47,339 nucleotides of DNA. Source: an uncultured Collinsella sp. (lineage in GTDB: Bacteria; Actinomycetota; Coriobacteriia; Coriobacteriales; Coriobacteriaceae). The translations under genes and the position numbers were made by a program. Shown piece by piece: positions 30,408 through 39,088 of this stretch. A model generated the notes under the pieces. That model was not told the origin of the DNA. It ran no database searches and worked only from the letters and a program-made list of their open reading frames with translations. The stretch's first letter is position 1. Each line of letters starts with the position of its first letter. The stretch is taken from positions 1 through 47,339 of the forward strand of contig CABRDB010000074.1 in the NCBI GenBank assembly GCA_902469555.1, written 5' to 3'.

Positions 30408-31637
30408 CTATACGCGTGTCGCATCCTTGGGGCTCATGGTCATGCTCTGGAAGCGGTTTTCCATGTACTCGTTATCGAAGTGCTCTCCGTAGAACTGTGC
30501 GACGGGAATGTCCGGCTCCGTGCCGTTAACGCGCTGGTACCAGTAGTCGAGCGACTGCAGCGTCATGACGCCGTCGACCAGCATGATAACGGTAAAGATG
30601 ACGGTGGCCGAGTAGCGGCTCTTCCAGGGGATCTTGTTGATAAGCTTAAGCAGCCTCGGCAGCAGCAGCTTGATCCAGATGAGGCCGCCCAGGCCCCACA
30701 GGCAGGCGAAGCCCGTGCAGGTGCGTCCGCCCGTGAGGACCACGAGCGGATCGGGCAAACCGAACAGCGTTATGTGCGAGTAGCTCCACGAGACCACGCC
30801 AAACGCGGTCTGCATAAACCAGCCCACGAACACCTCAAAGCTGGCGCCGAGCAGGGCGCTCACCAGGAAAATGATGATGGGGTTCTTTTTGTAGAAGCGG
30901 TTAAGCACCATGGTCATGAGCACGGCGCCAAATCCGTAGATGGGACTGAAGGGACCAAACAGCATGCCGGCGCGGTTCTGGTAGACGCCCGGGTCGTCGA
31001 CCGTCATGTGCCAGATGTCCTCGGCGATCAGGCCGAGCACGCAGCAGACAAAGAATACCCAGAACAGGTTGAAGTAGTTGAGCTTGATGTAGCCTTCGCC
31101 GGTTTCATCGCGCCCGAGCATGCCCTCGGCGGCGGCGTCGCGGTCGAGCATCTCCTGCAGGCGGCGCTGCAGTTCGCGCTCCTGACGAAGCGTGGGGTCG
31201 ACGGTTGCCGAAAGTGCGACGAGGATGCCGAGCTGGATCGCGGGACGCAGCAGGAAGGGCCCGATGCCCTGGAGCATCACGTCGACCAAAAGCTCGACGA
31301 CGGTGAATGCAATAAGGATGTAGGACAGGCGGGCGGCGTTGCGGCGCTGGTTTTTGATAAGGTCCAGGCCAAAGATGATTAGGATGACGGCGCTTGCCGC
31401 AGAGAGCATGATGCCGGCGACGATAAGGCCGACTGCGACGAGCGTGTTGTCGCCGAGCTTTTCGGTGGCGTTGCCGTTAACAAGTGCCGTGATGACCTGC
31501 CACATAAAGGCAGCGACCGACGGGAGCGTGCCCACGCCGGAAAGGATGCACAGGACGGCGTACACCTTAATGATGAGGGGAATCTTCTTGACCTCTGTGG
31601 CGCTGGGGACGCTGGGGTCGAGTTCGTTTCGATCCAT
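30408..31637 (-). CDS. CmpB-type putative ABC transporter permease
   Basis: 409-residue membrane protein. An N-terminal half of about four helices (KVYAVLCILSGVGTLPSVAAF onward) is followed by a charged linker (TLRQERELQRRLQEML). The C-terminal half matches the CmpB family: GLIAEDIWHM, NRAGMLFGPFSPIYGFGAVLMT, GASFEVFVGWFMQTAFGVVSWSYS. Members are called putative ABC transporter permeases but lack an adjacent ATPase here, and transport is unproven. ATG 31637 has GAAAGG upstream and a promoter at 31664-31692. Confidence 0.82.
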   Translation of the reverse strand: MDRNELDPSVPSATEVKKIPLIIKVYAVLCILSGVGTLPSVAAFMWQVITALVNGNATEKLGDNTLVAVGLIVAGIMLSAASAVILIIFGLDLIKNQRRNAARLSYILIAFTVVELLVDVMLQGIGPFLLRPAIQLGILVALSATVDPTLRQERELQRRLQEMLDRDAAAEGMLGRDETGEGYIKLNYFNLFWVFFVCCVLGLIAEDIWHMTVDDPGVYQNRAGMLFGPFSPIYGFGAVLMTMVLNRFYKKNPIIIFLVSALLGASFEVFVGWFMQTAFGVVSWSYSHITLFGLPDPLVVLTGGRTCTGFACLWGLGGLIWIKLLLPRLLKLINKIPWKSRYSATVIFTVIMLVDGVMTLQSLDYWYQRVNGTEPDIPVAQFYGEHFDNEYMENRFQSMTMSPKDATRV

Positions 31638-31663
31638 ACAGAACCTTTCTCGCTTTGTTGTAG

Positions 31664-31692
31664 GTTATAAGGATACGCCGCCGACCTGCCAA
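31664..31692 (-). promoter_or_regulatory. Promoter of the CmpB-type gene
   Basis: On the minus strand TTGGCA, 17 bp, TATAAC; start expected about 20 nt before the coding region. Confidence 0.6.
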
Positions 31693-31875
31693 AAGACAGG
31701 ACGAACGTCCCAATTGCAACTTTGTAATCCCCAACGGTGGACGCGGCGGCCATCTGGGGGGGCGGGCGCTTGCACTGGACAGACCGATAAAATGTTTGGC
31801 AACAAAACTGATTATTAGCTCGGTGGGCTTTTAAAAAGCGCTGTTCATGCGCGGGAGTGCTTGTCTTGCCGTGCG

Positions 31876-31881
31876 TATAAT
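31876..31881 (+). promoter_or_regulatory. -10 element of purF (TATAAT)
   Basis: Perfect consensus -10, 42 nt before the purF start. No clear -35 is seen, which may mean activation by a regulator. Confidence 0.55.
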
Positions 31882-31923
31882 AGGGCAGGTAACGCCAAAA
31901 ATACGAGGCTCTGAGGGGATACC

Positions 31924-33594
31924 ATGTCTCAAGAAACCATCCGCGCGGCCGAGCGTGCCGCGGGACAGGTGAACACCATGTCGACGTATGATCCGGACTC
32001 CGACCAGCTGCATGAGGAATGTGGCATTTTCGGCGTATGGGCGCCCGATCGCGACGTGGCTCGACTGACGTACTTTGGCCTGCGTGCGCTGCAGCACCGT
32101 GGCCAGGAATCGGCTGGAATCGCCGTGGGTGACGGCGGCACGGTTATGGTCCGCAAAGATCTGGGCCTGCTCGACCGCGTGTTCTCCAACGCCGACCTGT
32201 CGACGCTCTCCGGCCAGCTGGCCGTGGGTCATGTGCGCTACGGCACTGCCGGTGCCAAGAGCTGGGAAGCCTCTCAGCCGCACCTCTCTACCATCAATAG
32301 CGTCATTATCGCGCTCGCGCACAACGGCACCCTCGTCAACACCGACGAGCTGCGCCGTCAGCTGATCGAGCTGGGCGTGCCGTTCCTCTCCAATTCGGAT
32401 TCCGAGGTCGCGACCAAGCTTATCGGCTACTTTACCCAGCGTACGGGCCACCTGCGCGAGGGTATTCGCAAGACCATGGAGCTCGTGCGCGGCGGCTACG
32501 CCATGACGCTCATCAACGAGCAGGCGCTCTACGCATTCCGCGATCCACACGGCATTCGCCCGCTCGTGCTGGGCAAGCTGGTGGACGAGGGTCTGGACCA
32601 GGCCGATGCCGCAGCCGTTTCGCAGCTGCCGTCGCAGGACGGCGCCGCGACGGTCGACTCCGCCGTCCGTGTCACGCGCGCCGGCGGCTGGGTCGTTGCT
32701 TCCGAGACCTGCGCACTCGACATCGTGGGTGCCGAGTACGTCCGTGACGTCCGTCCCGGCGAGATCTTGCGCATCAGCGCCGAGGGCCTGGTATCCGAGC
32801 AGGGCGTGCCTGCAGCCGAAGAGCCCGCCAACTGCATCTTTGAGCAGGTCTACTTTGCCCGCCCCGACTCCATCATGAACGGCAAGAGCGTCTATGCCTG
32901 CCGTTACGACATGGGTCGTCAGCTGGCACATGAGGAGCCTGTCGAGGCCGACCTGGTCATCGGCGTGCCCGACTCCGGCCTGCCGCCTGCGGAGGGGTAT
33001 TCGCACGAGAGCGGTATTCCCTTTGGCGAGGGCCTTATCAAGAACCGCTACGTGGGCCGTACGTTTATCGAGCCTACGCAGGAGTTGCGCGCCATGGGCG
33101 TGCGTATGAAACTCAACCCGCTGCGCGACAACATCGAGGGCAAGCGCCTGGTCGTCATCGACGACTCCATCGTGCGCGGCACCACCATGGTGCAGCTCGT
33201 CAAGATGCTGCGCAACGCCGGCGCCAAGGAGATTCATATCCGCATCAACTCGCCCGAGGTCATCTGGCCGTGCTTCTACGGTATCGATACCGACGTGCAG
33301 TCGCAGCTTATCAGCGCCAACAAGACGGTCGACGAGATTTGCGAGTATATCGGCGCCGATTCGCTGGCCTTCCTTTCGGTCGAGGGCCTGCTTAAGGTCA
33401 TGCCCAAGGGCGGTTACTGCGATGCGTGCTTTACCGGCCGCTACCCCGTGGCGATTCCCGAGAGCTTTGGCCGCGACAAGTTTATGGAGGGCTTTAAGCC
33501 CCGCAACCTGGACAAGCCGCTGCACTTTGACGACGACGCCGTGATCGAGAAATACGACGACCGCAGCTGGGAAGAGGAGCACGGCGAGGCATAA
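31924..33594 (+). CDS. purF: Amidophosphoribosyltransferase
   Basis: 556 residues. It makes phosphoribosylamine from PRPP and glutamine, the committed step of purine synthesis. An N-terminal propeptide of 32 residues precedes Cys33 (CGIFGVWAP), the N-terminal nucleophile after cleavage. The glutaminase domain is followed by a phosphoribosyltransferase domain with the PRPP motif VVIDDSIVRGTT. Cysteines in ETCALDIV, WPCFYGID and GYCDACFTG fit the 4Fe-4S-containing Bacillus-type enzyme. GAGGGG precedes ATG 31924. It heads the purF-purM-purN group, and a hairpin element overlaps its stop codon. Confidence 0.97.
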   Translation: MSQETIRAAERAAGQVNTMSTYDPDSDQLHEECGIFGVWAPDRDVARLTYFGLRALQHRGQESAGIAVGDGGTVMVRKDLGLLDRVFSNADLSTLSGQLAVGHVRYGTAGAKSWEASQPHLSTINSVIIALAHNGTLVNTDELRRQLIELGVPFLSNSDSEVATKLIGYFTQRTGHLREGIRKTMELVRGGYAMTLINEQALYAFRDPHGIRPLVLGKLVDEGLDQADAAAVSQLPSQDGAATVDSAVRVTRAGGWVVASETCALDIVGAEYVRDVRPGEILRISAEGLVSEQGVPAAEEPANCIFEQVYFARPDSIMNGKSVYACRYDMGRQLAHEEPVEADLVIGVPDSGLPPAEGYSHESGIPFGEGLIKNRYVGRTFIEPTQELRAMGVRMKLNPLRDNIEGKRLVVIDDSIVRGTTMVQLVKMLRNAGAKEIHIRINSPEVIWPCFYGIDTDVQSQLISANKTVDEICEYIGADSLAFLSVEGLLKVMPKGGYCDACFTGRYPVAIPESFGRDKFMEGFKPRNLDKPLHFDDDAVIEKYDDRSWEEEHGEA

Positions 33595-33633
33595 AACCTG
33601 CCATATGGGGACAGGTTTATTTTGGTAGGTTTT
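33593..33633. repeat. CTGTCCCC-core hairpin H2, overlapping the purF stop
   Basis: Arms AAAACCTGCCA / TGGTAGGTTTT (one G-T pair) around a loop with GGGGACAG (33607-33614). The left arm begins in the TAA stop codon of purF. Confidence 0.7.
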
Positions 33634-33751
33634 ACCTGCTGTTTTGTTGATATGACGGCGCGTGCTGTTATGGCGCGCGCCGAAATGAACGCAACTATGA
33701 GCACCGTTTGGCGCCCGTGCGGCGCCACGGTAGTGGGAGAGGAAGGCTCAG

Positions 33752-34855
33752 ATGGGCGACAGCAAGCATGTGACGTACGAGGACGCCGGCGTCGATACCG
33801 CCGAGGGCGGCCGCGCCGTCGACGCGATTAAGCAGATGGTCAAGGACACTAACCGTTCCGAGGTTATCGGTGGCATCGGCGGCTTTGGCGGCCTGTTCTC
33901 GGCCGCCGCGCTCAAGGATATGGAAGACCCGATCCTGATTAGCGGTACCGACGGCGTGGGCACCAAGCTCGTGCTCGCCCAGATCATGGACCGTCACGAG
34001 ACGGTTGGCCAGGACCTGGTCGCTATGTGCGTCAACGATATTCTGGCTTCGGGCGCCGAGCCGCTGTTCTTCCTGGACTACGTTGCCATCGGTCACATCG
34101 AGGCCGAGCACATGGCAAAGATTATCAAGGGTGTGGCCGACGGCTGCAAGCTCGCGGGCTGCGCGCTCGTGGGCGGCGAGATGGCCGAGCACCCCGGCGT
34201 CATGGCTCCCGCCGACTACGACCTCGCCGGCTTTACCGTGGGTGTTGTCGATCGTCCCAAGATGCTTGACCCCGCGAACGTTCGCCCCGGCGATGTGATC
34301 CTGGGTCTGCCTTCCACCGGCGTGCACTCCAACGGCTACTCACTCGTGCGTAAGGTCATCGGTGTCGACGGCATCAAGCCGGGCACGCCCGAGGCCGCCG
34401 CTAAGGCCGAGGAACTGAGCCGTCCGCTCGAGGAGCTCGGCGGCGCTTCGCTGGCCGACGCTCTGCTGGCTCCCACGCGCATTTATGTGAAGCCGATTCT
34501 GGAGCTGCTCCGCGGTGGCGCCAACGTTCATGCCATTGCCCACATCACCGGTGGCGGTATTACCGAAAACCTCAACCGCGCGCTTGCCGACGACGTCGAC
34601 GCTGTGGTCACCCGCAACGGCGCCGAGATGGGCTGGGATGTTCCGCCCGTCATCACCTACGTGTCGCGTCAGGCCGAGCTCGCGCCCAACGAGGCATGCA
34701 AGACCTTCAACATGGGCGTTGGCCTGTGCCTGATCGCCGCTCCCGAGGACGAAGCCGCGGTTACCGAGGCCCTGGTCGCGCTGGGCGAGAAGCCGTTCCG
34801 CGTGGGTGAGTGCGTCGAGGGTTCCGGTAAGGTCGTGTACTCCGATGAGCGCTAA
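33752..34855 (+). CDS. purM: Phosphoribosylformylglycinamidine cyclo-ligase (AIR synthetase)
   Basis: 367 residues. It closes the imidazole ring of FGAM using ATP to give AIR, step five of purine synthesis. The YEDAGVDTAEGGRAV start, SGTDGVGTKLVLAQ, MCVNDILASGAEPLFFLDY and HITGGGITENLNR are diagnostic. Length is slightly above the usual 340-350. GAGGAAGG lies upstream of ATG 33752. The stop region overlaps the purN start by 11 bp, so the two are translationally coupled. About 157 bp, including hairpin H2, separates it from purF. Confidence 0.97.
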   Translation: MGDSKHVTYEDAGVDTAEGGRAVDAIKQMVKDTNRSEVIGGIGGFGGLFSAAALKDMEDPILISGTDGVGTKLVLAQIMDRHETVGQDLVAMCVNDILASGAEPLFFLDYVAIGHIEAEHMAKIIKGVADGCKLAGCALVGGEMAEHPGVMAPADYDLAGFTVGVVDRPKMLDPANVRPGDVILGLPSTGVHSNGYSLVRKVIGVDGIKPGTPEAAAKAEELSRPLEELGGASLADALLAPTRIYVKPILELLRGGANVHAIAHITGGGITENLNRALADDVDAVVTRNGAEMGWDVPPVITYVSRQAELAPNEACKTFNMGVGLCLIAAPEDEAAVTEALVALGEKPFRVGECVEGSGKVVYSDER

Positions 34856-35546
34856 CGAGCAGACGGCTGCCGCCGAGGTCCTGGCTTGGGACCCGTATAC
34901 CCGTCCGACCGGCACCGATACGGTCGAGCCGCTCAAGATTGGCGTGCTTATCAGCGGCTCGGGTACCAACCTGCAGGCGCTGATCGACCTGATCGCCGCC
35001 GGCAAGCTCAACGCCTCGATTGAACTTGTGGTGTCGAGCCGTCCTTCGGCCAAGGGCTTGCAGCGCGCCGAGCGTGCAGGTATCCAGACGCTTACGCTGT
35101 CCAAGGATGTCTATGCCGACCCCATCGCGGCTGACGAGATTATCGCGCACGAGCTGCTCGAGCGTGGCTGCGAGTATGTGGTCATGGCTGGCTACATGCG
35201 CATGGTGCACACGCCGCTGCTGGCGGCGTTCCCCAATCGTGTGGTCAACCTACACCCGGCGCTGCTGCCGAGCTTTACCGGCGCCCACGCGATTGACGAT
35301 GCCTTTGCGCGCGGCGTCAAGGTGACCGGCGTGACCGTGCACTTTGCCAACGAGATCTACGACAACGGCCCCATCATTGCCCAGCGTGCGCTGGCTGTTG
35401 AGGAGGGCTGGGACGTCGACACGCTTGAGGAGCACATCCACGCGATTGAGCACGTGCTGTATCCCGAGGTCGTGCAGATGCTCGCCGATGGCCGCGTCCA
35501 CGTGCTGGAGAACGGCAAGGTCGCAATTGATGCGCCCCGCGGCTAG
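34845..35546 (+). CDS. purN: Phosphoribosylglycinamide formyltransferase
   Basis: 233 residues. It transfers formyl from 10-formyl-THF to GAR. A short N-terminal extension (about 33 residues) precedes KIGVLISGSGTNLQALID. The catalytic region has Asn and His in NLHPALLPSFTGAHAIDDA and the loop around VTVHFANEIYDNGPIIAQ, as in E. coli PurN. ATG 34845 lies inside the end of purM. A terminator follows, closing the purF-purM-purN group. Confidence 0.96.
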   Translation: MSANEQTAAAEVLAWDPYTRPTGTDTVEPLKIGVLISGSGTNLQALIDLIAAGKLNASIELVVSSRPSAKGLQRAERAGIQTLTLSKDVYADPIAADEIIAHELLERGCEYVVMAGYMRMVHTPLLAAFPNRVVNLHPALLPSFTGAHAIDDAFARGVKVTGVTVHFANEIYDNGPIIAQRALAVEEGWDVDTLEEHIHAIEHVLYPEVVQMLADGRVHVLENGKVAIDAPRG

Positions 35547-35578
35547 CGGTGCACAGTGCAATTTAGTTGAGTGGTTAG

Positions 35579-35621
35579 GGTGGTCATTGGCGCCAAGGCG
35601 CGTGTGGCCACCTTTTGTTTT
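35579..35621 (+). terminator. Terminator of purN
   Basis: GGTGGTCA / TGGCCACC (35579-35586, 35605-35612) with an inner GCGCC-AA-GGCGC stem, then TTTTGTTTT. Confidence 0.8.
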
Positions 35622-35624
35622 GGG

Positions 35625-35653
35625 TAGTCATCGGGGACGTTCTTGAATGACTA
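35625..35653. repeat. Variant hairpin H3 (GGGGACG core)
   Basis: Arms TAGTCAT / ATGACTA flank CGGGGACGTTCTTGA. Same layout as the CTGTCCCC hairpins but with a changed core. It lies between the purN terminator and the PTS gene. Confidence 0.45.
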
Positions 35654-35671
35654 GGTGAGAGAGGTGAGCGC

Positions 35672-36136
35672 ATGGCGGATAACGAAGCGCTGTTTGCGCC
35701 TGAGCTGGTGTTTTTTGATTGGGAGTGTGCGACGCCGGATGAGGTGTTCGCGCGGCTTGAGGGCGAGCTTGTACCGCGTGGCTACATTGCCGACGGTTGG
35801 TTCGACGCCGTTCGCACGCGCGAGGATGCCTATCCCACGGGTCTTGCCATGCCGGCGGCAAACATTGCCATTCCGCATACCGATCCGGGGTTTGTGGCCA
35901 AGCCCTATATCGCGGTGGTGAAGCCCGCCGCGCCCGTGACATTTAACGCTATGGCTGGCATGGGCGCTCCGGTGCCGGCGCAGATCGTCATCAATCTGGG
36001 CATCGCCGAGCCGGGCGGCCAGGTCGAGGCCCTGCAGGCGCTCATGAACATCTTTATGGACGCCGATGCCGCAGCCGACGTGCTCGGCCAGACCACGTCC
36101 CAGGGCATGGTCGACGCCATCCGCCGCCACTTCTAA
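35672..36136 (+). CDS. Orphan PTS EIIA component (fructose/galactitol type)
   Basis: 154-residue cytoplasmic phosphocarrier of the PTS EIIA type 2 fold. His69 in NIAIPHTDP is the expected phosphorylated residue, and GLAMPAANIAIPH plus VEALQALMNIFMD are typical of GatA/FruA-like EIIA. No EIIB or EIIC gene is next to it, so it either serves a distant permease or has a regulatory role. ATG 35672 has GAGAGAGG upstream. The next gene is an unrelated foldase. Confidence 0.85.
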   Translation: MADNEALFAPELVFFDWECATPDEVFARLEGELVPRGYIADGWFDAVRTREDAYPTGLAMPAANIAIPHTDPGFVAKPYIAVVKPAAPVTFNAMAGMGAPVPAQIVINLGIAEPGGQVEALQALMNIFMDADAAADVLGQTTSQGMVDAIRRHF

Positions 36137-36153
36137 GGTGCCGGCTGCCAGAG

Positions 36154-36204
36154 CTGTCCCCTTTGCACCAAAATGGTGCAGATTAACCTGTCCCCAATGC
36201 ACCA
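36154..36204. repeat. CTGTCCCC-core hairpins H4 (tandem)
   Basis: CTGTCCCC occurs at 36154-36161 and 36188-36195. TGGTGCA (36174) pairs with TGCACCA (36198) across the second core, or with TGCACCA (36164) in an alternative hairpin. It lies upstream of the foldase gene. Confidence 0.6.
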
Positions 36205-36271
36205 AGCGTGCCGCGGGGGCTGCGTTGTGACACAATGGCGTTTGTTCGATTCGTTATGCGAAAGGCCAACT

Positions 36272-37492
36272 ATGGCAAATAAGAAAAAGAACCCCGCACC
36301 CGAGCCGACGCCCGAGCAGCAGGCTCGCGCCGCCTCCAGCTCTCGCAAGAAGCAGCGCAAGACCCGCGTGTCCAAGACCGTCAAGATCGTTCTGGTGGTC
36401 ATCGGCGTGCTGGCAATGCTGCTTTCCGTCTCGGCCATGGCGTGCTCCGGCCTGATGTCGCAGGCAGAGGATACCTCGGGCTACAAGCTTACCGGCGGTG
36501 TAGCTGCCACTATCAACGGCACCAACCTCACCGAGGACACCGTGACCAAGCAGATCATGAGCATGCGCACGTCCTACGGCTACACCAATGACAAGGACTG
36601 GGCGCAGTACCTGGTCGACAACGACCTCACGCCCAAGAAGTACCGCAAGCAACTCATCGACTCCTACACGCAGCAGATTCTGCTTCAACAGGCACAGAAG
36701 GAGAACGGCGTGACGGTGTCGGACGAGGAGGTCGAGAAGGCTTGGAAGGACGCATGCAAGAGCGCGGGCGGTGCCAAGGCCTTTAAGAAGACCCTCAAGA
36801 CCTACGGCTATACCGAGGATACCTACAAGGATTCGCTCAAGGAGAGTCTGGCGCAGCAGAAACTCAAGGATGCCGTCGCGCCCACGAGCAAGCCCAAGGA
36901 CAGCGAGATCGTCGATTACATCAACGAAAACCTGTCCAGCTACAACGACGCCCGCCGCTCGTCGAACATCCTGATCAAGGTTGATTCCGACGCTTCCGAC
37001 GAGAACAAGGCTGCCGCCAAGGCCAAGGCGCAGGAGTGCCTGGACAAGATCAACTCCGGTGAGCTGAGCTTTGAGGACGCCGTGAAGCAGTACTCCGAGG
37101 ACACCGGTTCCAAGGAGAAGAAGGGCGATGTGGGCTGGGATAAGCTCACCACCTTTGTCGACAGCTACCAGACGGCGCTCGAGGGGCTCAACAAGGGCGA
37201 CGTGAGCGAAGTCATCGAGTCGACCTATGGCTACCACATCATCAAGTGCACCGACTACTTCCATGTCGATAATCAGGTTGATGACATCAACCAGGTGCCC
37301 AAGGCCATCAAAAAGTACGTCTCCAACGTGGTGAAGACGCAAGCGGCCAGCACTGCGTACAGCGAGTGGCTGGAGCAGTACAAGAAGGATGCCGACATCA
37401 CCGTCAACCCCATGCCCAAGGACGTGCCCTATAACGTGAGTCTGAAGGGCGTTACCAAGAGTTCGACCGACGATTCGTCGACGACTGAGTAA
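36272..37492 (+). CDS. Parvulin-type peptidyl-prolyl isomerase, membrane or lipid anchored
   Basis: 406 residues. Extracytoplasmic foldase of the SurA/PrsA type, helping secreted proteins fold. A basic N-terminus is followed by a hydrophobic segment (IVLVVIGVLAMLLSVSAMACSG); the MAC-S ending may be a lipobox, although a plain anchor is possible. Residues 70-220 form a SurA-N-like helical region, and about 225-330 a parvulin domain (RRSSNILIKVD, GDVGWDKLTTFV, VIESTYGYHIIKC). ATG 36272 has AAAGG upstream; upstream in-frame codons lie in repeat sequence. It could assist export of the pilins or the glycosidase (inference). Confidence 0.88.
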   Translation: MANKKKNPAPEPTPEQQARAASSSRKKQRKTRVSKTVKIVLVVIGVLAMLLSVSAMACSGLMSQAEDTSGYKLTGGVAATINGTNLTEDTVTKQIMSMRTSYGYTNDKDWAQYLVDNDLTPKKYRKQLIDSYTQQILLQQAQKENGVTVSDEEVEKAWKDACKSAGGAKAFKKTLKTYGYTEDTYKDSLKESLAQQKLKDAVAPTSKPKDSEIVDYINENLSSYNDARRSSNILIKVDSDASDENKAAAKAKAQECLDKINSGELSFEDAVKQYSEDTGSKEKKGDVGWDKLTTFVDSYQTALEGLNKGDVSEVIESTYGYHIIKCTDYFHVDNQVDDINQVPKAIKKYVSNVVKTQAASTAYSEWLEQYKKDADITVNPMPKDVPYNVSLKGVTKSSTDDSSTTE

Positions 37493-37546
37493 TCATGGGG
37501 CGGTGCTCGCGCGAGTGCCGCCCACGCTATTAGAGAGGATTTGCAG

Positions 37547-37990
37547 ATGACCAACGAAGAGCTGCAGAAGGAAATGATCGCGGCCATGAAGGCTAAGGAC
37601 AAGGTTCGCCTGTCCATCATTCGCCAGGTCAAGGCCGAGGTGAAGAATATCGAGGTTAACGAGCGCCGCGATGTGACCGAGGAAGACGTCAACAGCATGA
37701 TCAAGCGTCTGATTAAGCAGACGAGCGAGACGCTGGAGATGTCCATCAAGGCCGGCACCGACCAAGAGCGTACCGACAACCTGACCGAGCAGGTCAAGAT
37801 TCTGGAGAGCCTTCTGCCCGCGCAGGTTTCGGGCGAGGAGCTCGAGGCCCTGATCGAGCAGGTCATCGCCGAGCTGGGCGCCACGTCCAAGAAGCAGATG
37901 GGCCAGGTCATGGGCGCGCTCGGCAAGGCCACCGGCGGCAACTTTGATAAGCCGGCAGCAGCAAAGATCGTTGGAGCCAAACTCGCGTAA
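37547..37990 (+). CDS. GatB/YqeY domain protein
   Basis: 147-residue YqeY-like protein, related to the tail domain of GatB that touches tRNA in the amidotransferase. The stand-alone form has no settled function. MTNEELQKEMIAAMKAKDKVRLSIIRQVKAEVKNIEV, LESLLPAQVSGEEL and KKQMGQVMGALGKATGG are typical. ATG 37547 has GAGAGGA 7 nt upstream. It follows the foldase by 54 bp. Only 4 bases after its stop begins structured element copy B on the other strand. Confidence 0.9.
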   Translation: MTNEELQKEMIAAMKAKDKVRLSIIRQVKAEVKNIEVNERRDVTEEDVNSMIKRLIKQTSETLEMSIKAGTDQERTDNLTEQVKILESLLPAQVSGEELEALIEQVIAELGATSKKQMGQVMGALGKATGGNFDKPAAAKIVGAKLA

Positions 37991-37994
37991 TTTG

Positions 37995-38144
37995 TTACGC
38001 GGTTTTACCAAACCGCGTAACGGCTCGACGCTGCAAACCCGTACACACGGCAATCTGACGTTCAATTTCAAGGGCGCGACCATAAGGTCTGCGCCCTTTC
38101 ATTTCACGTCACCTTGCTCGCGTGTACGGGTTTTCGCTGACTTA
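37995..38144 (-). repeat. Structured 150-nt element, copy B
   Basis: The reverse complement carries the same blocks as 12932-13080: TAAGTCAGCGAAA (38132-38144), CAAGGTG (38110-38116), CAGATTG (38051-38057), TTGCAGCGTCGAG (38024-38036) and the identical 24-nt hairpin (37995-38018). Spacings of 15 and 14 nt are kept but the stem sequence is different. The inner part has its own GGGCGC-A-GACC hairpin. Confidence 0.75.
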
Positions 38145-38177
38145 TGCTCAACAAGGGCGGTTGTATTATTTTCGGTG

Positions 38178-38242
38178 CTCATTGGGGACAGACTTAAATG
38201 AGTACCCACGGGGGGTACTCATTTAAGTCTGTGCCCAATGAG
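38178..38242. repeat. Inverted pair of CTGTCCCC-core hairpins H5 (REPIN-like)
   Basis: 30-bp arms (38178-38207, 38213-38242) match at 29 of 30 positions. Each arm is itself a small hairpin: CTCATT, core, AATGAG, with GGGGACAG in one and CTGTGCCC in the other. Confidence 0.75.
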
Positions 38243-38284
38243 TGGGCGGAAGGTTGCGGGTTCTTTACGGGGATGTAGCGTGGG

Positions 38285-38313
38285 CTGCGGAAACGTGGTT
38301 CTTTCCGTACAAT
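38285..38313 (+). promoter_or_regulatory. Candidate promoter of the amino acid ABC operon
   Basis: CTGCGG, 17 bp, TACAAT, ending 35 nt before the first gene. The -35 match is weak. Confidence 0.4.
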
Positions 38314-38348
38314 AGTTCAACTCGTGTAAACGCAGGGAAGGGACATTC

Positions 38349-39080
38349 ATGGCAGACATGATCGAGATCAAGCATCTCAACAAGTACTTTGGCGACCTGC
38401 ATGTGCTCAAAGATATCAACCTCACCGTCAAGCGCGGCGAGAAGCTCGTAATGATCGGGCCTTCTGGTTCGGGTAAGTCGACGCTCATCCGTTGCGTCGA
38501 TTATCTGGAGGAGCCTACGTCGGGCGAGGTCGTCATCGACGGTACGCCGCTCACCAAAAAGAATCACCTGGAGATGGCTCGCAAGTACAGCTCCATGGTG
38601 TTTCAGCAGTTCAACCTGTATCCCAACATGACGGTGCTCGGCAATCTGACGCTCGCGCCCATCAAGCTGCAAAAGAAGAGCAAGGAGGAGGCGACCGAGA
38701 TCGCCATCGCCGCACTCAAGCGCGTCGGCATGGCGCATAAGGCCGGCGAGTATCCGCAGAATCTCTCGGGTGGTCAGCAGCAGCGCATCGCCATCGCCCG
38801 TGCCCTGTGTACCAAGCAGCCCATCATCCTGTTTGACGAGCCGACCTCGGCGCTCGACCCCGAGATGGTCCAGGAGGTTCTGGACGTTATGATTGAGCTT
38901 GCGCAGGAGGACATCACCATGATCTGCGTGACGCATGAGATGGGCTTTGCGCGCCAGGTGGCCGACCGCGTCATCTTTATGGAGGACGGCCGCATCCTGG
39001 AGGAGGGCACGCCCGAGCACTTCTTCGATAACCCCGAGAACCCGCGCTGCCGCGAGTTCCTGTCCAAGATTCTGCACTAG
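38349..39080 (+). CDS. Polar amino acid ABC transporter ATPase (GlnQ type)
   Basis: 243-residue ATP-binding subunit energising uptake of a polar amino acid. Walker [12 protein letters not shown]-loop [15 protein letters not shown], signature LSGGQQQR, Walker [15 protein letters not shown] and switch His in [10 protein letters not shown] are intact. It is first in a four-gene operon with its binding protein and two permeases. AAGGGA precedes ATG 38349. The substrate (glutamine, glutamate, aspartate or another) cannot be fixed from sequence. Confidence 0.95.
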   Translation: MADMIEIKHLNKYFGDLHVLKDINLTVKRGEKLVMIGPSGSGKSTLIRCVDYLEEPTSGEVVIDGTPLTKKNHLEMARKYSSMVFQQFNLYPNMTVLGNLTLAPIKLQKKSKEEATEIAIAALKRVGMAHKAGEYPQNLSGGQQQRIAIARALCTKQPIILFDEPTSALDPEMVQEVLDVMIELAQEDITMICVTHEMGFARQVADRVIFMEDGRILEEGTPEHFFDNPENPRCREFLSKILH

Positions 39081-39088
39081 GCGCGGTG

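Noticed and set aside
31741..31765. G7 tract in the purF spacer as a phase-variable site
   Set aside because: It is short, interrupted by C, and not close to a start codon or promoter element.
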